Source: Spizellomyces punctatus DAOM BR117
Lineage: Eukaryota > Chytridiomycota > Chytridiomycetes > Spizellomycetales > Spizellomycetaceae
Length of the DNA: 64,000 nt
Direction: 5' to 3'
Assembly (NCBI RefSeq): GCF_000182565.1
Contig: NW_015971537.1
Coordinates: forward strand, 1,027,299 to 1,091,298
Both the position numbers and the translations under genes were made by a program. Within the stretch, counting starts at the first letter, position 1. Every line of letters starts with the position of its first letter. This document shows positions 37,952 through 49,945 of the stretch, piece after piece. The notes under the pieces are model-generated. The model was not told the origin of the DNA. It did not search any database and saw nothing but the letters and a program-made list of their open reading frames with translations.

Positions 37952-38632
37952 TTAGTTGCCTACAAAGTAGGATCAGTATCTGTATCCTACATGCTGATCT
38001 GAATGATGTCTAGAGTACTCACCCTTGGGGGCTTCCTTGAAAGACAACGCGTGCTCTTCACCCATAGCGGCAACAACGGTCACCAAGAGCTCCTTGCCAT
38101 CGTGGAACTCCGCCTGCATCTTCTCGCCAACCTCTCCCTCGGGAAGCTTCACATCGTCCTTGGTGCTACCATCAGCGTTCATCAAGGACAAGAAGCCATC
38201 GTCAATGTCCAAGAGGGGCAACTCAGTCCTGGTGACATTGGGGACGTCCATGTTGTGGGTAGAGGGGGAGATGTCCTCAAGCTTCTTGCCAGTGAAGATG
38301 TCAATGGCAACCAGGTGGACCTAATGGAAAGAGTACCAGGTGAGACAACGTCCCTGTTTCGGTTTCAACATGTAACATTTACCTTGGCGTGACCGTGCTT
38401 GCCGGTCTTGGAGGTCGACATGTCAACAATCTTGCAAGGGCGACCTTTGATCACAACGTGACCGTTCTTACGCAGGGCAGAGCACTGGTTTGCAACGGCG
38501 CAAAAGTAAGTCACCAACTCAAGTTTGGATGCAGATCAGCACGTTAGCAAGGGACGGTACCTGCATAGGGTAGGTCAGGGAAGCCCCAGACCCGGCGTGC
38601 TCGAACTCTTCGTGGTGATCTTCGTCAGCCAT
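37952..38632 (-). CDS. TIF51A: translation factor eIF5A
   Basis: The hypusine-bearing elongation and termination factor. ATG 38632 gives [20 protein letters not shown], then [20 protein letters not shown] and [19 protein letters not shown]; the Lys in TGKHG (about residue 53) is the hypusine site and is intact with its flanks. Next comes the OB-fold domain: [20 protein letters not shown] and [20 protein letters not shown]. Four coding exons; the last adds only GN before TAA at 37952-37954. An extra intron lies in the 5' UTR (38645-38724). Divergent from BFR2. Confidence 0.96.
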
Positions 38633-38644
38633 TGTTGTTGAATT

Positions 38645-38724
38645 CTGCACGAGTGTGAGGTAGTTGGTCAGCGTGACATGAAAAACGCAAGCGGCTCCTC
38701 CACTAATTCCACCACAGAACTCAC
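38645..38724 (-). other. 5' UTR intron of eIF5A
   Basis: On the minus strand a GTGAGT donor (38724) and a CTCGTGCAG acceptor (38645) lie 12 bases before the ATG. It has a branch-like CTGAC and a typical length of 80 nt. The acceptor just before aattcaacaacaATG is convincing; the extent of the leader exon is unknown. Confidence 0.6.
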
Positions 38725-38994
38725 ATTTGGAGGGTGTCGAGACAGAGGCCGGGATGAAAAAGAAAGTTGAAAAGGAACGAACGTTCAACAACCGCGTTGG
38801 TTTTCCTTTTGAAAAAAGACTTTCCGCCTTCGAGACAACTCGACGAAACCTTTTTTTTGAAGCAACAACACCAACAACCGCCAATCATGACTGTGCCATC
38901 TTTATCACATGATGTTGTCATGTGACTGAATTCTTTTTGGATTTGTTCGAGTTGGATTTGGGGTGGGATCTTGAGATATTGAAAACTGCTAAAG

Positions 38995-40787
38995 ATGACG
39001 CTGCTTGAAAGTCTTCTTGATGAAATATCTAGTACAACTCCGGTCGACTTTGACCCGGAGAAGGCAAGTGCAGATGCTATCGGACTGGGGGCAGAGTCAA
39101 ATAGTGAGGCCGAGGGCGAGGATGCAACAGCAACGGAGCACTACGTCGCGGTTGGGTTAGTATGGCGTTCTGAGGACACATGCCGCTGTTCCTAATTAAC
39201 CACATCCTTTGCACAGACGGGGAAAGATAAGAAATCAATTAGGGATTGACTTGGAAGATCCAAAGTACGCCGGACGTAAGGTATCGCGTAAGAAGGCGTT
39301 CGAGGAAGAGGAGGAAGAAGAGGAAGACGAGAGCGAGTTTTTAGATAGCCAAGATGTGGATGGAGAGTTTGATAGTGAAGGCGACGAGGAAGGTTCCGAA
39401 TTGGATGCGATGGATATCGCAAAGCCTTCTGAGGATGAGGAGGACGGCGAAGAGGAGGATATGCAATATGACGAGAGCGATAGTCATGACACGGACGAGG
39501 ACGAAGAGGGAGAAGAAGAGGATGACAAAAGTAATGGCGTGGCCGAGGCTCGCTTGGCAAAAGAGCTAGAACAGCTGGAGGTGGAAGAGAAAAAGCTTAT
39601 CAAGAGCATGTCGGTCTCCGCAAAAGCCGATGTAGAGAAGGGACAACACGTCCGAGCTCAGATTGTGAGTATGCAACATTATCTGTATATACCCTGCTCG
39701 CAAATGTCTGAACTTTGACCTTCTTCCTGACAGTCGCTATGGGACTCGCTCCTTGACGGCCGAATCCGCATTCAGCGAGCAGTCGCTGTCGCCAACCGAT
39801 TTCCAAAACCTGACGTCTACCAAGACTTCCTCGCCGACAAGACATCACAAACTGCTGTGCTAGATGGCATTGCCACAGCATCCCAGGAGCTCGTCACCCT
39901 CGTCGACGAGCTTCTAGACCTCCGAACCGCCTTGATCGCCAACAATGAACATGTTGCAGAAGTTGTTAAATCCGCTTCCAATCCGCGAAAGCGAAAACGA
40001 GATCATACCAACCCCTCCGTACTTATCCAGTCAATATGGCAAGACATTGAACCGCTCGATAGAGAGTTCAAGGATTACCGCGATAAAACTATTGACAAGT
40101 GGAACAATAAAGTGCAATTAGCAAGTGGGATACCCCTCCAGAAAAAGTTCAAAGCCATCAACCAGAGTACTTTGAGCCAGATCAAACAGATTCTGGGAGA
40201 TAAGGATCGATTGATTAAGCGAACTCAGTTGAGGAGATCAGATTATCGCTGCTTGGGGGAAACTGAAAAGAGCGAAGCAGAGGACCAAGAAAAGGAAGTC
40301 AGTGAAGGAAAGGGTGACGCACATTTGTCAAATCACGATGCGGAAATCTTTGACGATGGAGATTATTATCAACAATTGCTAAAGGAGTTGATTGAGACTA
40401 GGATGGCGGACACAGGTGCGTGTCTGACTTCTTATTCCAAATTTGGCATTATTGCTCATTCGATCTCCTCAATGTATAACAGACGATCCTGTTCTTCTTG
40501 GCATGAAATTCGCCCAACTGAAGCAACTGCAACAGAAGCAAAAGAAGAAGAAGAAGGTTGATACGAAAGCCTCCAAAGGCCGAAAAATACGCTATCACGT
40601 ACATGAAAAACTTCAAAATTTTATGGCTCCCGAACCGAAAGGAACCTGGCATGAAGAGATGGTGGACGAGCTGTTTGCCGCCTTGCTGGGACAGGCGAAT
40701 CAGGAAGGGAGTATGAAGGAAATAGGCGTTGTACAAGAAGGAACGAACTTGCAGTCGGCGGATGGGCTGAAGATTCTTGTTGGATAA
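38995..40787 (+). CDS. BFR2: BFR2/AATF (Che-1, TRAUB) ribosome biogenesis protein
   Basis: A nucleolar factor of the small-subunit processome. Four exons. The N-terminus is LLESLLDEISSTTPVDFDPE, then the short AATF motif RNQLGIDLEDPKYAGRKVSR, then a long Asp/Glu tract (about 39300-39540). The AATF leucine-zipper domain follows (SLWDSLLDGRIRIQRAVAVA, FPKPDVYQDFL), and then the TRAUB domain: TIDKWNNKVQLASG, FDDGDYYQQLLKELIE, VDTKASKGRKIRYHVHEKLQ and NFMAPEPKGTWHEEMVDELF. Introns lie at about 39157-39217, 39665-39734 and 40417-40480. The end is SADGLKILVG. Confidence 0.94.
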
Positions 40788-40931
40788 TCCTTAAGACAAG
40801 TGTTCATATTGTTTATATTTAAAATGCAGAATAGATAGGCACGCGACATGTAACAAATAGCAAAACCGTCTGATAGAGAATTAGGTCTCACAGTAATAGG
40901 TTATAAACAGGTCAAATCAACACAAATCATC

Positions 40932-43615
40932 TTAATCTGATAAGTCCTTTTTCACCGCTCGTGCCCGCCGCCGCTTGAGAGCAGCAGGTTCTGGTGTTGC
41001 ACTGCTTACTATCACTATATCCTCATTAATAGGTCCATCTGGTGTCAGTATGGCTTCAAGTTTCCGTTTTTGCAGCTGAAAAGAACGCGTGTGAATGGCA
41101 CGTGAAAAGGATGGTTCCAAAAGATGCATTATACCCGTGTCATTCGACCATCTGGTATGGGAAAGGGGGAATTGGCTTGCATAAACCCGTTCTCTATTGG
41201 ACCCTCATGATGGGGTTCCACTTGCTGTCTCGCTGCCGTTACTGGTAATCTCTCCTTTGATGAGGAATCTTCGAAAGCTTCCACCACAATTACGTCAGGA
41301 ACATCCTGTTCAATTGTAGTAGCCGGCGGCGGTTTTTTGAGCGTCAGTCGAGAGAATTTGGTGGTCTCCCGACCATGAGCTGCAGCTCGGGCATGCAAAC
41401 CCGAGCGGATACATATGTCGTCCCATCTGCCACATAAGCATGAATCGCACAAACTCAAACTCACATTATTGACGTACCTTTCGTCCTCGAGTTCAAGCTC
41501 GAAACCTTTCGCGCTGGGAGGCGCTGTCGCGTTTAATGGAACCTCGGATTGGGCAGCGCGCGAAGACTGCGCACCATTAGACCACCCCGTACTCTTGGCA
41601 CTACCAGTATCTGTACCTGACGCAGAGCAAGAATGTTCTTTAGACGCTGAGGGACTATATTGTGCCGGGTAGACCGCGGGTGTGTGAGAAACAGTCCCGG
41701 AAGCCGGCGGCACGTGCAATCTATATAGATTTTGGTATCCTGGACCGCCTTGCATATACAACATCCCCAGTGAAGATGATTCCTCTATTTTCACTTGATG
41801 ATTGCCCCAAGGAGCAACATTGCACGCTACTGCCGATCTTGGTAAGATGCTAATCAAAATTCGCGATGGAACCGACCAACTAGCCTACCTCTCGCATAAT
41901 CTGATTGCGCGATGTTAAAGGCAGGGAGAATGGCGCTACTTGCTGCCCAATGAGGAGGCACTGCATAATGTGTTTGCTGCGCTCCTGATCGCCAGGTTGA
42001 AGACGCTAGACTAGTGACACCATTCTCACCGTCCAAATTCGTCCTCTGCTTGGTCTCTTTTGAGCCTGTTGTCGCGGACTCGAGCATTTGCCGCAACGCT
42101 TCACAACCCTCCTTGTTATTCGCGTCCAAAGTCTCTTGCCGACCTTGAATCTCGGTCGCAGTTTTCATTAGCGAGCCCAATAGGGCCTTGTGGCCCGTCA
42201 ATGCTAAAACAATCGACTCTAAGGTAGCATCATTTTTCAGCCGACTTTCACGAATCTTTGTGGCCTCCAAGTTGACGGCTCTTTCCTGGCGAAGTATGTC
42301 AGTCTTGATGTCCGTCAGTGTCTGCTGCTCAGTGACCAGTTTTTGGGCAAGATCCTTGAGCTGGGCCAGAATCTCCGTCTGCTGCTCCTGGCTCTTCTGA
42401 TGGTCCTATGACTGAGGTGATGAGTATACGATGCTTGTACTTATGAGGTTACCAACTCGTCGCCTCAATTCACCTCAATTAGTTTATCGAGCTTGGCAGT
42501 TGTGGCATCAGCCGTTTTCTGCATTGCCTCACCGACACTTGTTGTCAGTGTGTCCAAATAAGGGAGTACATGAACTTGGACTTTATAAAATAGCCAATTA
42601 GACAACCGGAGAAATCATAGAGCATGCCATAAATCGCCTCCATTACCGAAGCAATCAAACGCCTGGTTCAGATTTTCTGGCTGCAATATCGCTTTGGCTT
42701 TCCCGGCCTCGGCTTCAATATTATCACGTACTTGCTGCAAGTGACCGAAAGCCAGCTTCATTTGCTTGAGCATCTCTCCCATCAAATTTTCTAGATTCTT
42801 CTTCATAATAAACGCTTTGGGTTCAGCTCCTGTAGGGGCAGGAGCTGGTGAGAATTGAGTGTAGATGGTCGGACGCGGATGACTTTGCGATAGCGGCGTG
42901 GCAGGAAGATATGTTTCGCTACTTTGCGACAATAACCGCTGTGAGTCAATGGGTGAAGGCATAGATGGAACAAAAGGAGGCGGCTTGGAAAACATGCCGA
43001 GGTTGTACACTCTTCTGGGCTGCTAGACATGCCCAGGAAGAAGTGAAATATTTAAGTTGCTATTCTGATGGGGCACTGTCAACACTGGGCTTGGGTGCAA
43101 ACCTGTACTGATTGAGCGGTAGTAGGTTGAGTTCTTCCATTATGAACTACCTTTGGTACCGGAGCGACAGGAACGGCGGCGCTAGATCGATGAGGCGTTC
43201 CGGGTCTCGGCGTGCGTGGGTCGCTTTGAGAGACCGCAGTCCGCGGAAAGGGGCTAGCGCAGGTCACATCGCTTCTCTGCGACTCTGCGTCATCCCTATT
43301 ATCCCCTCTTACGCTGGTATTGGCTTCGCCCTCCAGCTGCGACACGCCATAACTCTCAAACTGTGATGCCTGGGTAAAATTCCCACGTAAAAATGGTGGC
43401 GATGAGGTATCCGTATCTACATTGTAATTGTCTATCAAAGTATTGACTTGACTGCTAGAGTCCGGTAAGGAGACTGAAAGTAGGCCTTTTTGGGAAGCAG
43501 CTCCGCTAGTAGGGTGTGGAGATGGGCCCGATCGTGAGAACAATTTGCTAGACAGTCCCTCGTCAGATACAGCTTGCGCCGCAGAAGTCGGAAGGAAGGC
43601 CCCTGAGTAGGTCAT
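40932..43615 (-). CDS. Ser-rich coiled-coil protein of unknown function
   Basis: Not recognised. It starts at ATG 43615 (MTYSGAFLPTSAAQAVSDEG). The first 350 or so residues are disordered and rich in Ser, Pro, Thr and Gln. A helical part follows (FIMKKNLENLMGEMLKQMKL and GHLQQVRDNIEAEAGKAKAI), then a long coiled coil encoded around 42050-42580 (EILAQLKDLAQKLVTEQQTL). Another Ser-rich stretch with PPASGTVSHTPAVYPAQYSP leads to a basic end PAALKRRRARAVKKDLSD that looks like a nuclear localisation signal. Seven or more exons. The layout recalls meiotic or centromere scaffold proteins, but there is no specific motif and I assign no function. Tail to tail with BFR2, 144 bp apart. Confidence 0.65.
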
Positions 43616-44473
43616 TCCGCAACGTCCCGTGTTGAAGGGGAAGCCTCAAGGGTGAATTGGCTCGTGCTTTTATTATTAAGCGTTGGGCGCCGCGGAAGGA
43701 GAGCGTGAAAGGAGTAAAACGCGCAGGAGGTTGCTTCTGGAAGAGAGCGCGTTTGGACGGAACATTTCCATGTCTTTTGCTGCGCACCCAGGGTTTTCTC
43801 CTTCCTTCCTTCTCAAAGGGGCATCCGCACGATGCTTTACCCCCTCTTGCACGCGCTCACACTAAAAAGGAGAACATGGAACGTTGCGGAAGCACGTACT
43901 TGAGCGCATGTTATAAAGACCAGGTGAAGGTTCTCGTACCCAATACGTAACTCACTTGCTCACTTTTGCTAGGTGGGAACCAGATGATGGTTGAGCAGGT
44001 CCACGGGCAAGGAACACCTCGAGGAACGCAAACATGGCGCGAGTGGATTCATCGCTGGAGCAGGAACGCCGAGTCGAATCGTGCGTGCGTGCTTTGGAAA
44101 GTGATCTCTTCCGCGACTGCAAATAACCTGCTAGCATTGAGAGGAATGGTATTACTTGATGGCCGAGTGACATACTCGTCCTAAATGACTATTGGACTAG
44201 AGCTTGGCTCGCCGACCATTTGTGATGACATGGTGGCCAAGATGAGCCTGCTGCCATGGGAAATGCTCACTGCTGACGCAAGTGTTCATTGACTGCGCAG
44301 CTGGATATAACCACTTCCATGCGGCCCTACCGCTAGCATTGGAAGCTATAAAGGTAAGAGAGGACTATGTCCCAACTTATTATAAGTCGCGATATCTTCT
44401 TCCACATTGTTGCAGAGCTGCACGTCTCTTTAATTCCGCTATTGAGTGATGTAAAGGACTTCTATTATACTTC
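43616..44473. other. intergenic region, coiled-coil gene / ITPK1
   Basis: About 860 bases with the coiled-coil gene's promoter and the 3' UTR of ITPK1. The open frames found here change strand and have no family resemblance. The stretch 43690-43880 is GC-rich with purine runs. No supported gene. Confidence 0.5.
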
Positions 44474-46040
44474 CTAAACCCTGCGTGCGCTCTTGCTGTC
44501 CTTTTGAATCTTTTGCTGGATAACATGGAGTACCTTCGCGTGGAAATTTGGAACGCCGTCATACCCTTCGCAAAAAGAACGGTGAATGTTTTGGTCCAGA
44601 AACTACCGCAACCTGTATTACCTGGACCTGAATGAATTTGGAAGTTAGATGAGAATGAGAAACAATGAGCGAACAAAGCGAGATAGTGCAACTTACAGTA
44701 ATTGATGTCGATTACAAAGTGTTGCCCAGTTCCACTTTCGACAATCAGATCGAATCCAAACAGGGTAAGCTGCAACTCTTTTGCTAATACTCGCGCAATC
44801 TCGTGTGCACGGCCTGTATCCAGTTCAAGTTCCTTTGCTTTTCGTGCATCGGATGAGAGTCTAGTCGCAAAGGTTGGGAGATTAGAATTGGAGTGAGAAG
44901 CAGAATCTTCAGCAAAGGACTTTGGAATTTTCTGCGAATCGAAATGGAATATGCCTGTGCGCCAAGGTATTTAGCTTCTTCGCCCTTTGCTATAGAGGTT
45001 TCCGTGCACATTGGTACAGACCGTGGCCCGATGTGATGTTTTGCAACGATGGACGCACAACGGTATGTACGTGATCTCCAACAACAAACACTTTGAATAT
45101 TACCCCGTCATGGTTCACCCACTCTTGGAGGAACCACTTGTCTGCCGACGGACTCTCTGGAGGTCCGGCTAATTCCGTCAACGCGGTATTCAACTGTTGA
45201 GAAGATGGTACAATGGCCATCTAATTCACGGAATATCAGGATGCAACTTTCTCCCCATCAGTAAACGAGTTTGCAGGACCTGATGCGCGGCTTGGGAGGA
45301 AGCGGCAGTCACATGCTTTATGACTAGGTTGCATGAATGTCTGCCCAAAAACAAATCCAAAAAGAATACCAGGAGACACCCAGTACATACCTGCAGGGAA
45401 CTTGACCAGATTCACATACTTTTGCGACAAAAGTTCCGCCCTGGACAAAACCGCAAAAGGTGCAATATGAAACAACGTCACTGACAAGATCGCGAATAGC
45501 AGTTCAGCTTCAGAGCTGCTATTTTTCCCCTAATCATGTGAGGCACAGACCATTCTCTTTTCGGGTTTTTTGGATGATGTCCTGCAAAAGAACCATGGTA
45601 CGCTCCCTTTTCAATAGCCGGCGTACTGCCGGTAGAGGGTCGAGAACAGGTGTGTTTGCTACGAACGACTGTTCATCAAAAGGTTAAGAATGCTAGCAAA
45701 TATCTCCATTTGACATGCTTTGACTGGCCACCTCAAACTTTTGGACCTGTTCGACTGCCTTTGGGTCCCCATCTTCCGCTCGATCCAATATATTCGTCAA
45801 TTTGTGAATTACAATATCTGCACTAGCATCATGAGAGCTTTCGTCCAGGTTGAGAATGTGGACATCGTAGCCTTGGATTCTGTAAGAACGCGCCATCAGC
45901 CAGGCACACTGGTCACCACTGTAGCTCAAGACTCCAAATTGTGGATCTGTCAAGCCATACTTTGCGTATTCTGAGAAACCCGCCCAACCGCTCTTGGTGT
46001 GCTTGTTTTCTGTAAAGGCGAGAACTATCGTGGGCGACAT
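44474..46040 (-). CDS. ITPK1: inositol-tetrakisphosphate 1-kinase (Ins(1,3,4)P3 5/6-kinase)
   Basis: An ATP-grasp inositol phosphate kinase. Exon 1 from ATG 46040 has [30 protein letters not shown] and [20 protein letters not shown]. Next comes [19 protein letters not shown], then [19 protein letters not shown] spliced to [14 protein letters not shown], then [20 protein letters not shown] and [12 protein letters not shown]. The metal-binding end is [20 protein letters not shown] with DIN. The last exon reads [20 protein letters not shown], ending SARRV at TAG 44474. The motif order and the N-terminal DVIIHKLT-like block match ITPK1. Several introns (45.2-45.7 kb) carry doubtful ends, and a possible 42-nt in-frame intron near 45900 is unresolved. 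Confidence 0.88.
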
Positions 46041-47302
46041 GTTTTGGAGTGAAATGGAATCAAGATTGGCCGAAAGCAGCGTGTCTGTCCAGCTGTCGAT
46101 GAGTCAGTATTTGCTAAGCCGTATTCCACTCGCGTGCTTGACCCCTCTTCCATGGACGCGACGTGAACCCATGGCTTTCCCCCCTTTTGCCCTGGACCGC
46201 CGCGTGTTCTTTGGAAAGAGTCGGGAGTTTCCAGGTGAACGACTTTCAGGGACGGATTCTTCATCCGAAGAATTCCGAGGAGCGTAACAGCATAAAAGCG
46301 GGTCGTCACATCTCTCCCCCCAGCTTGCAATCTGTTGTTACGGTATGATTCGGCGATTGTCCATGCGATGATATTTATATTAGATACGTTTGCCGGGAAC
46401 TTCGGAAGCGTACTTGATGCAAGATGGGGACAACGCGCAAGGTATGTGTGTAAATCTTGGGGCCTGAGGTCAATTAGGTCGTATGTTTCCCCTTTTCAAC
46501 GCACTGGACAGAGCGCAAGGTATGTGTGTAAAACTCTCTCTGCCGTGAGGTCAATTAGGTCGTAGGTTTTCCCTTTGCAACTCACTGTTGTCACTGTGCG
46601 GAAACCGACAGGCATGACGTTTCCATGCCGAGAATTCCTTTTCTCTCATTGCAAGGTGCGTATACCATCGGCGTCAGAGAACTCTCACTTGAGCATCTAG
46701 GTCGTGATGTTGCCATCGCCAATTTTTTTGGCTATTATTTGAGGTACGTCTCCCTGATGGTTCCAGATGCGGGACTGTTGGCGGAATAGAGTTGCTGCGC
46801 GTTTAACTGAAGCGCGCCTGGTTTTCGTAAAGCATGGATATGCTTTCACGTGTGGCTGCGCATTTGACGATGGTTTCTCGTCGACGAACTCTTTTCGCCT
46901 GGTGAAGCGCGGAGTGTGCATTCCCTCTTGCTGCGCATTTGTTTGCAAAGGACGTGGTTCTGGTAACAGAACATATGGTCTGGCGCAAAGCAAGGAATAT
47001 CACTTTAGGGTTGCCGTGCATCGACTTCATGTCGAGAATGAATAATCAAAGTGCTCAAGTGCTCAGTTTGCATATGAGGATAAATTTCCCTGCGTTATGA
47101 GTTTCTAAAGACGCATATCGCAATTGACGAGTACGGAAAGACGATCTCAGCAAGGTGTTGTGCCGTCTCATGAGCCGGTGAGGCATCTTGGCACATGCAG
47201 AAGGATGTACAATGTAGAGCAAGAAAATAAATACATGGAAAATTATAAAGCCCAAGAATCAAATCGCTACAAAAATATGCTATCCGCTATTCTAACTTCA
47301 AA
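46041..47302. other. intergenic region, ITPK1 / SLM-like gene
   Basis: About 1.26 kb upstream of ITPK1 and downstream of the SLM-like gene. It contains the 78-bp direct repeat listed separately and several copies of ctgcgcatttg (46850-46945). Long open frames on both strands (46.02-46.33 and 46.7-47.05 kb) have no family resemblance. No gene is supported. Confidence 0.5.
46435..46590. repeat. tandem duplication, period 78 bp
   Basis: Two adjacent copies start gcgcaaggtatgtgtgtaaa at 46435 and 46513. Both continue with gaggtcaattaggtcgta and end in a pyrimidine stretch and caacgcactg / caactcactg. They differ at several positions in the middle. Confidence 0.8.
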
Positions 47303-49626
47303 CTATGCCCACGCAGAGCCGCCAAGATCCTCATCCTCTAATTCACCCAATCTCGCAGCTCTAGCCATTGCACTAGAAAGGCTAGCGTTACCTGCTGACT
47401 CTGCAAACGAATCAGCCAGTGAAGCACTGCTTCCCCACAAGTCTGTGGGGTTCCCCCATGGGTCCGCTCCAAAGGTATGTGCTGGGCTGGATAGGTCATC
47501 TTCCTCCTTCACAGCACTGGATAGAGCCTTCTCCATTTGCTCAGTAAGGGACAGCTTAAGTTTTGCGGATTCAGTTTGGAACTGAACAGAAGGCGCGGGT
47601 TCGTCGTGTTTCTGTTCTTGTGATGGGATTTTGATAGAGAGGCCAAGTGGTGTGTCGTCGTCGTCGTCGGAAGATGTCTTGATTTGATCTCCAGATGTGT
47701 TTTGGAGAGCACTTTCTGCTGCCACCGCTGTTACAGCGTGTGTAGGTTGAACGGGCTGAGGTTGGGCTGACAGCCGTACCGGCTTTGAGATCGATTTGGC
47801 CGTACCAACCCCAAGTGGATCTCGTTTTGGCCGAGCTGCTGTAGACGCTGTGGCGGCTGAAGTGGCTACAGCTGACCCTGCCAAAGGATCTACGGCTATG
47901 CCGCCGCTGGTAGATTGCCTTGCAGCAGGGTTGACGTCCAGAGATGCTCGCCTCGCGGTACTAGATGGAATCTGGGGCGAAGGTGATGTAGGATGCATAT
48001 CCACACGGTTTCGCGTTGTTCGAACGCGTTCAGAAAGGTAACCCCACCACATCGCCGATTGGTCCATGTTAGCGCCTTTGAACTGCAGGGGGATATGGTT
48101 TAGTCGATGGCTGGGGAAGGAGCAAGGCCCGGTAAATATAATCACACCACATACCTTATGCCTTCTTTCTCCACCAAACAAGCCAGCCGTTTTTTCCTGA
48201 ACTACAAACTCCTCTGGCTCCTTTTCATTCATCATCAAAGGGCCAATCATGCAGTCAGGGAGATACACGCTTAACTCAGGTTCAGTCTTTGCCTCTTCAC
48301 CATCCTGTTGACTCTGCTGCTGTGCAGATTGAGCTGGCGGTAGTGCGTGCAAGTATCCTGCCGCGGTGACAACTACCAAGGTCTCCTTCCAATTTTTTCT
48401 GAAGCCAAACTTCATCCCCGTATCACGCCGGTACATTAGCCCCTCTTTGTGGGCGGAGACGAGTGGGTCATCTCGCCCTTCATATACAACTTCACTTTCC
48501 TTAACTACTGGCACATCCTTCTCAACAATGCGATCCGCATGCCGTTGTGTGAATTCCGCCCAATCCTTAACAGGATCCAGGGTGTGGAGGGTAGCCTTGA
48601 GCCGCTTAAAGGTGTCCTGGGTAGATGCGAGATCTTTGGACTGCCAATCGAAGAAGGTGGACAATGTAATTCGTAGTGTCTGAACAATGGATTGCTCAAA
48701 TGTTGCAAAATGTTCTTGCTGGCTAAGAAGGACTTGACGGTAATGCTCCTGTTTGTATATACAATTGGTGATGTGCCGCTTGATGTCTACACATAATGAA
48801 TCTTGAGAATTCGCACGAACCGCAAGATTCCGAGGTTCGAGATACTTACTGATATTTGCAGCCCATGGATCCTTCACCACTATGCTTTCCTTTTCACCAC
48901 TCTCAGCCGTCTCTCCATGATGTTTGCTCAGCGACAGTTTGAGTTGAGACGTCAATTTGACATAGAGGTCCTTATCTCTCAACAACTCTTTATCCAATCC
49001 AACCCACTCCCTGTCCGCATCCGAAGCCTTCTTTCGTAGATCGGCAAGAAGAGCGCGAAGAGTTGGCACTACATGGGTTTCGATCATGGCAGCGGCTTCG
49101 GTGTTCTCTTGGGCTGTTTTTTGATGCGACTGTTGAATGCTACGAAAGAGAAGCTAGGTGATTTTCAAGAGGGATATCAATTAGCCGAACAGGAACATGA
49201 CACGGTACTGATGCTGCCACGCACCTGGGTTGTTTCCTCTCCACCAAAGACATCGTCACCTTCCTTTGTCTTCACAGGAGCAGCAAACTCCTTTGCGCAA
49301 CGCCCATAAGCTTCTGCCAAGCGTTTCTGATGGTCAACGACCATTTCGAACTGATTAATAAGGCGCTTGACCAGCTGGCTCCAACCCGTCAGTCGTTGAA
49401 GAAATATCTGCAAAGGTTTGAAAGGAAACGGTCAAGAGACCTCTTCCTCTTCCATACAATTGTTTGAGTGGCAATGTACCTCTGTTGCACTTAATGGTAC
49501 CAACCCAAGAGTTGGGTTATCGGCATACGGTGCCCGTTGCTGAATAGTGGACGCTATCCCCACCTCACCATTTGGCACCACAGAAGGTGCTTGTCCATCG
49601 TGCGAGACTCTTGTCGTCGCCATCAT
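47303..49626 (-). CDS. SLM1/SLM2-like PtdIns(4,5)P2-binding PH-domain protein
   Basis: ATG 49626 gives MMATTRVSHDGQ, then SATE spliced to IFLQRLTGWSQLVKRLINQF. A long helical F-BAR-like part follows (VVDHQKRLAEAYGRCAKEFA, SHQKTAQENTEAAAMIETHV, VPTLRALLADLRKKASDADR, RHITNCIYKQEHYRQVLLSQ). The PH domain begins near LMYRRDTGMKFGFRKNWKET with LVVVTAAGYLHAL, contains CMIGPLMMNEKEPEEFVVQE, is interrupted by an intron near 48080-48150, and ends GANMDQSAMWWGYLSERVR. A Ser/Thr/Ala-rich acidic tail ends DEDLGGSAWA. In yeast, Slm1/2 are TORC2 substrates at eisosomes; Ask10/Rgc1 proteins share this layout, so the exact subfamily is open. Four exons. Confidence 0.83.
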
Positions 49627-49945
49627 AATTGTTCTTGCAACAATCCCCTCGGAACAAACCTGTGAATGCGTCCAACGTTGTGCGTCTGGGGAAAAGAAGC
49701 TCAGATGAAACGCGCTGTTCAGCCAGCAGCGCCTTACCGGCAATTCTCAATATGGTTATATGAGCATAAACATGTGATTAGTCATGTGATTAATAATGTA
49801 ATCCTTCACAGCCACACAGCTGCAGTCAGCGACTTTGGCCAAGTTTCAACTTTCATTTTTAGCACTTTCATCTTGAGATACCCACATTTTCATAATTTCA
49901 TCCTCACTTGACCATCAGAACTCCGTACGCTTGCTGAATCCTGCC

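Noticed and set aside
46025-46330. 101-codon minus frame just upstream of ITPK1
   Set aside because: It ends 15 bases inside the ITPK1 start in a different frame and has no family resemblance; probably leader or promoter sequence.
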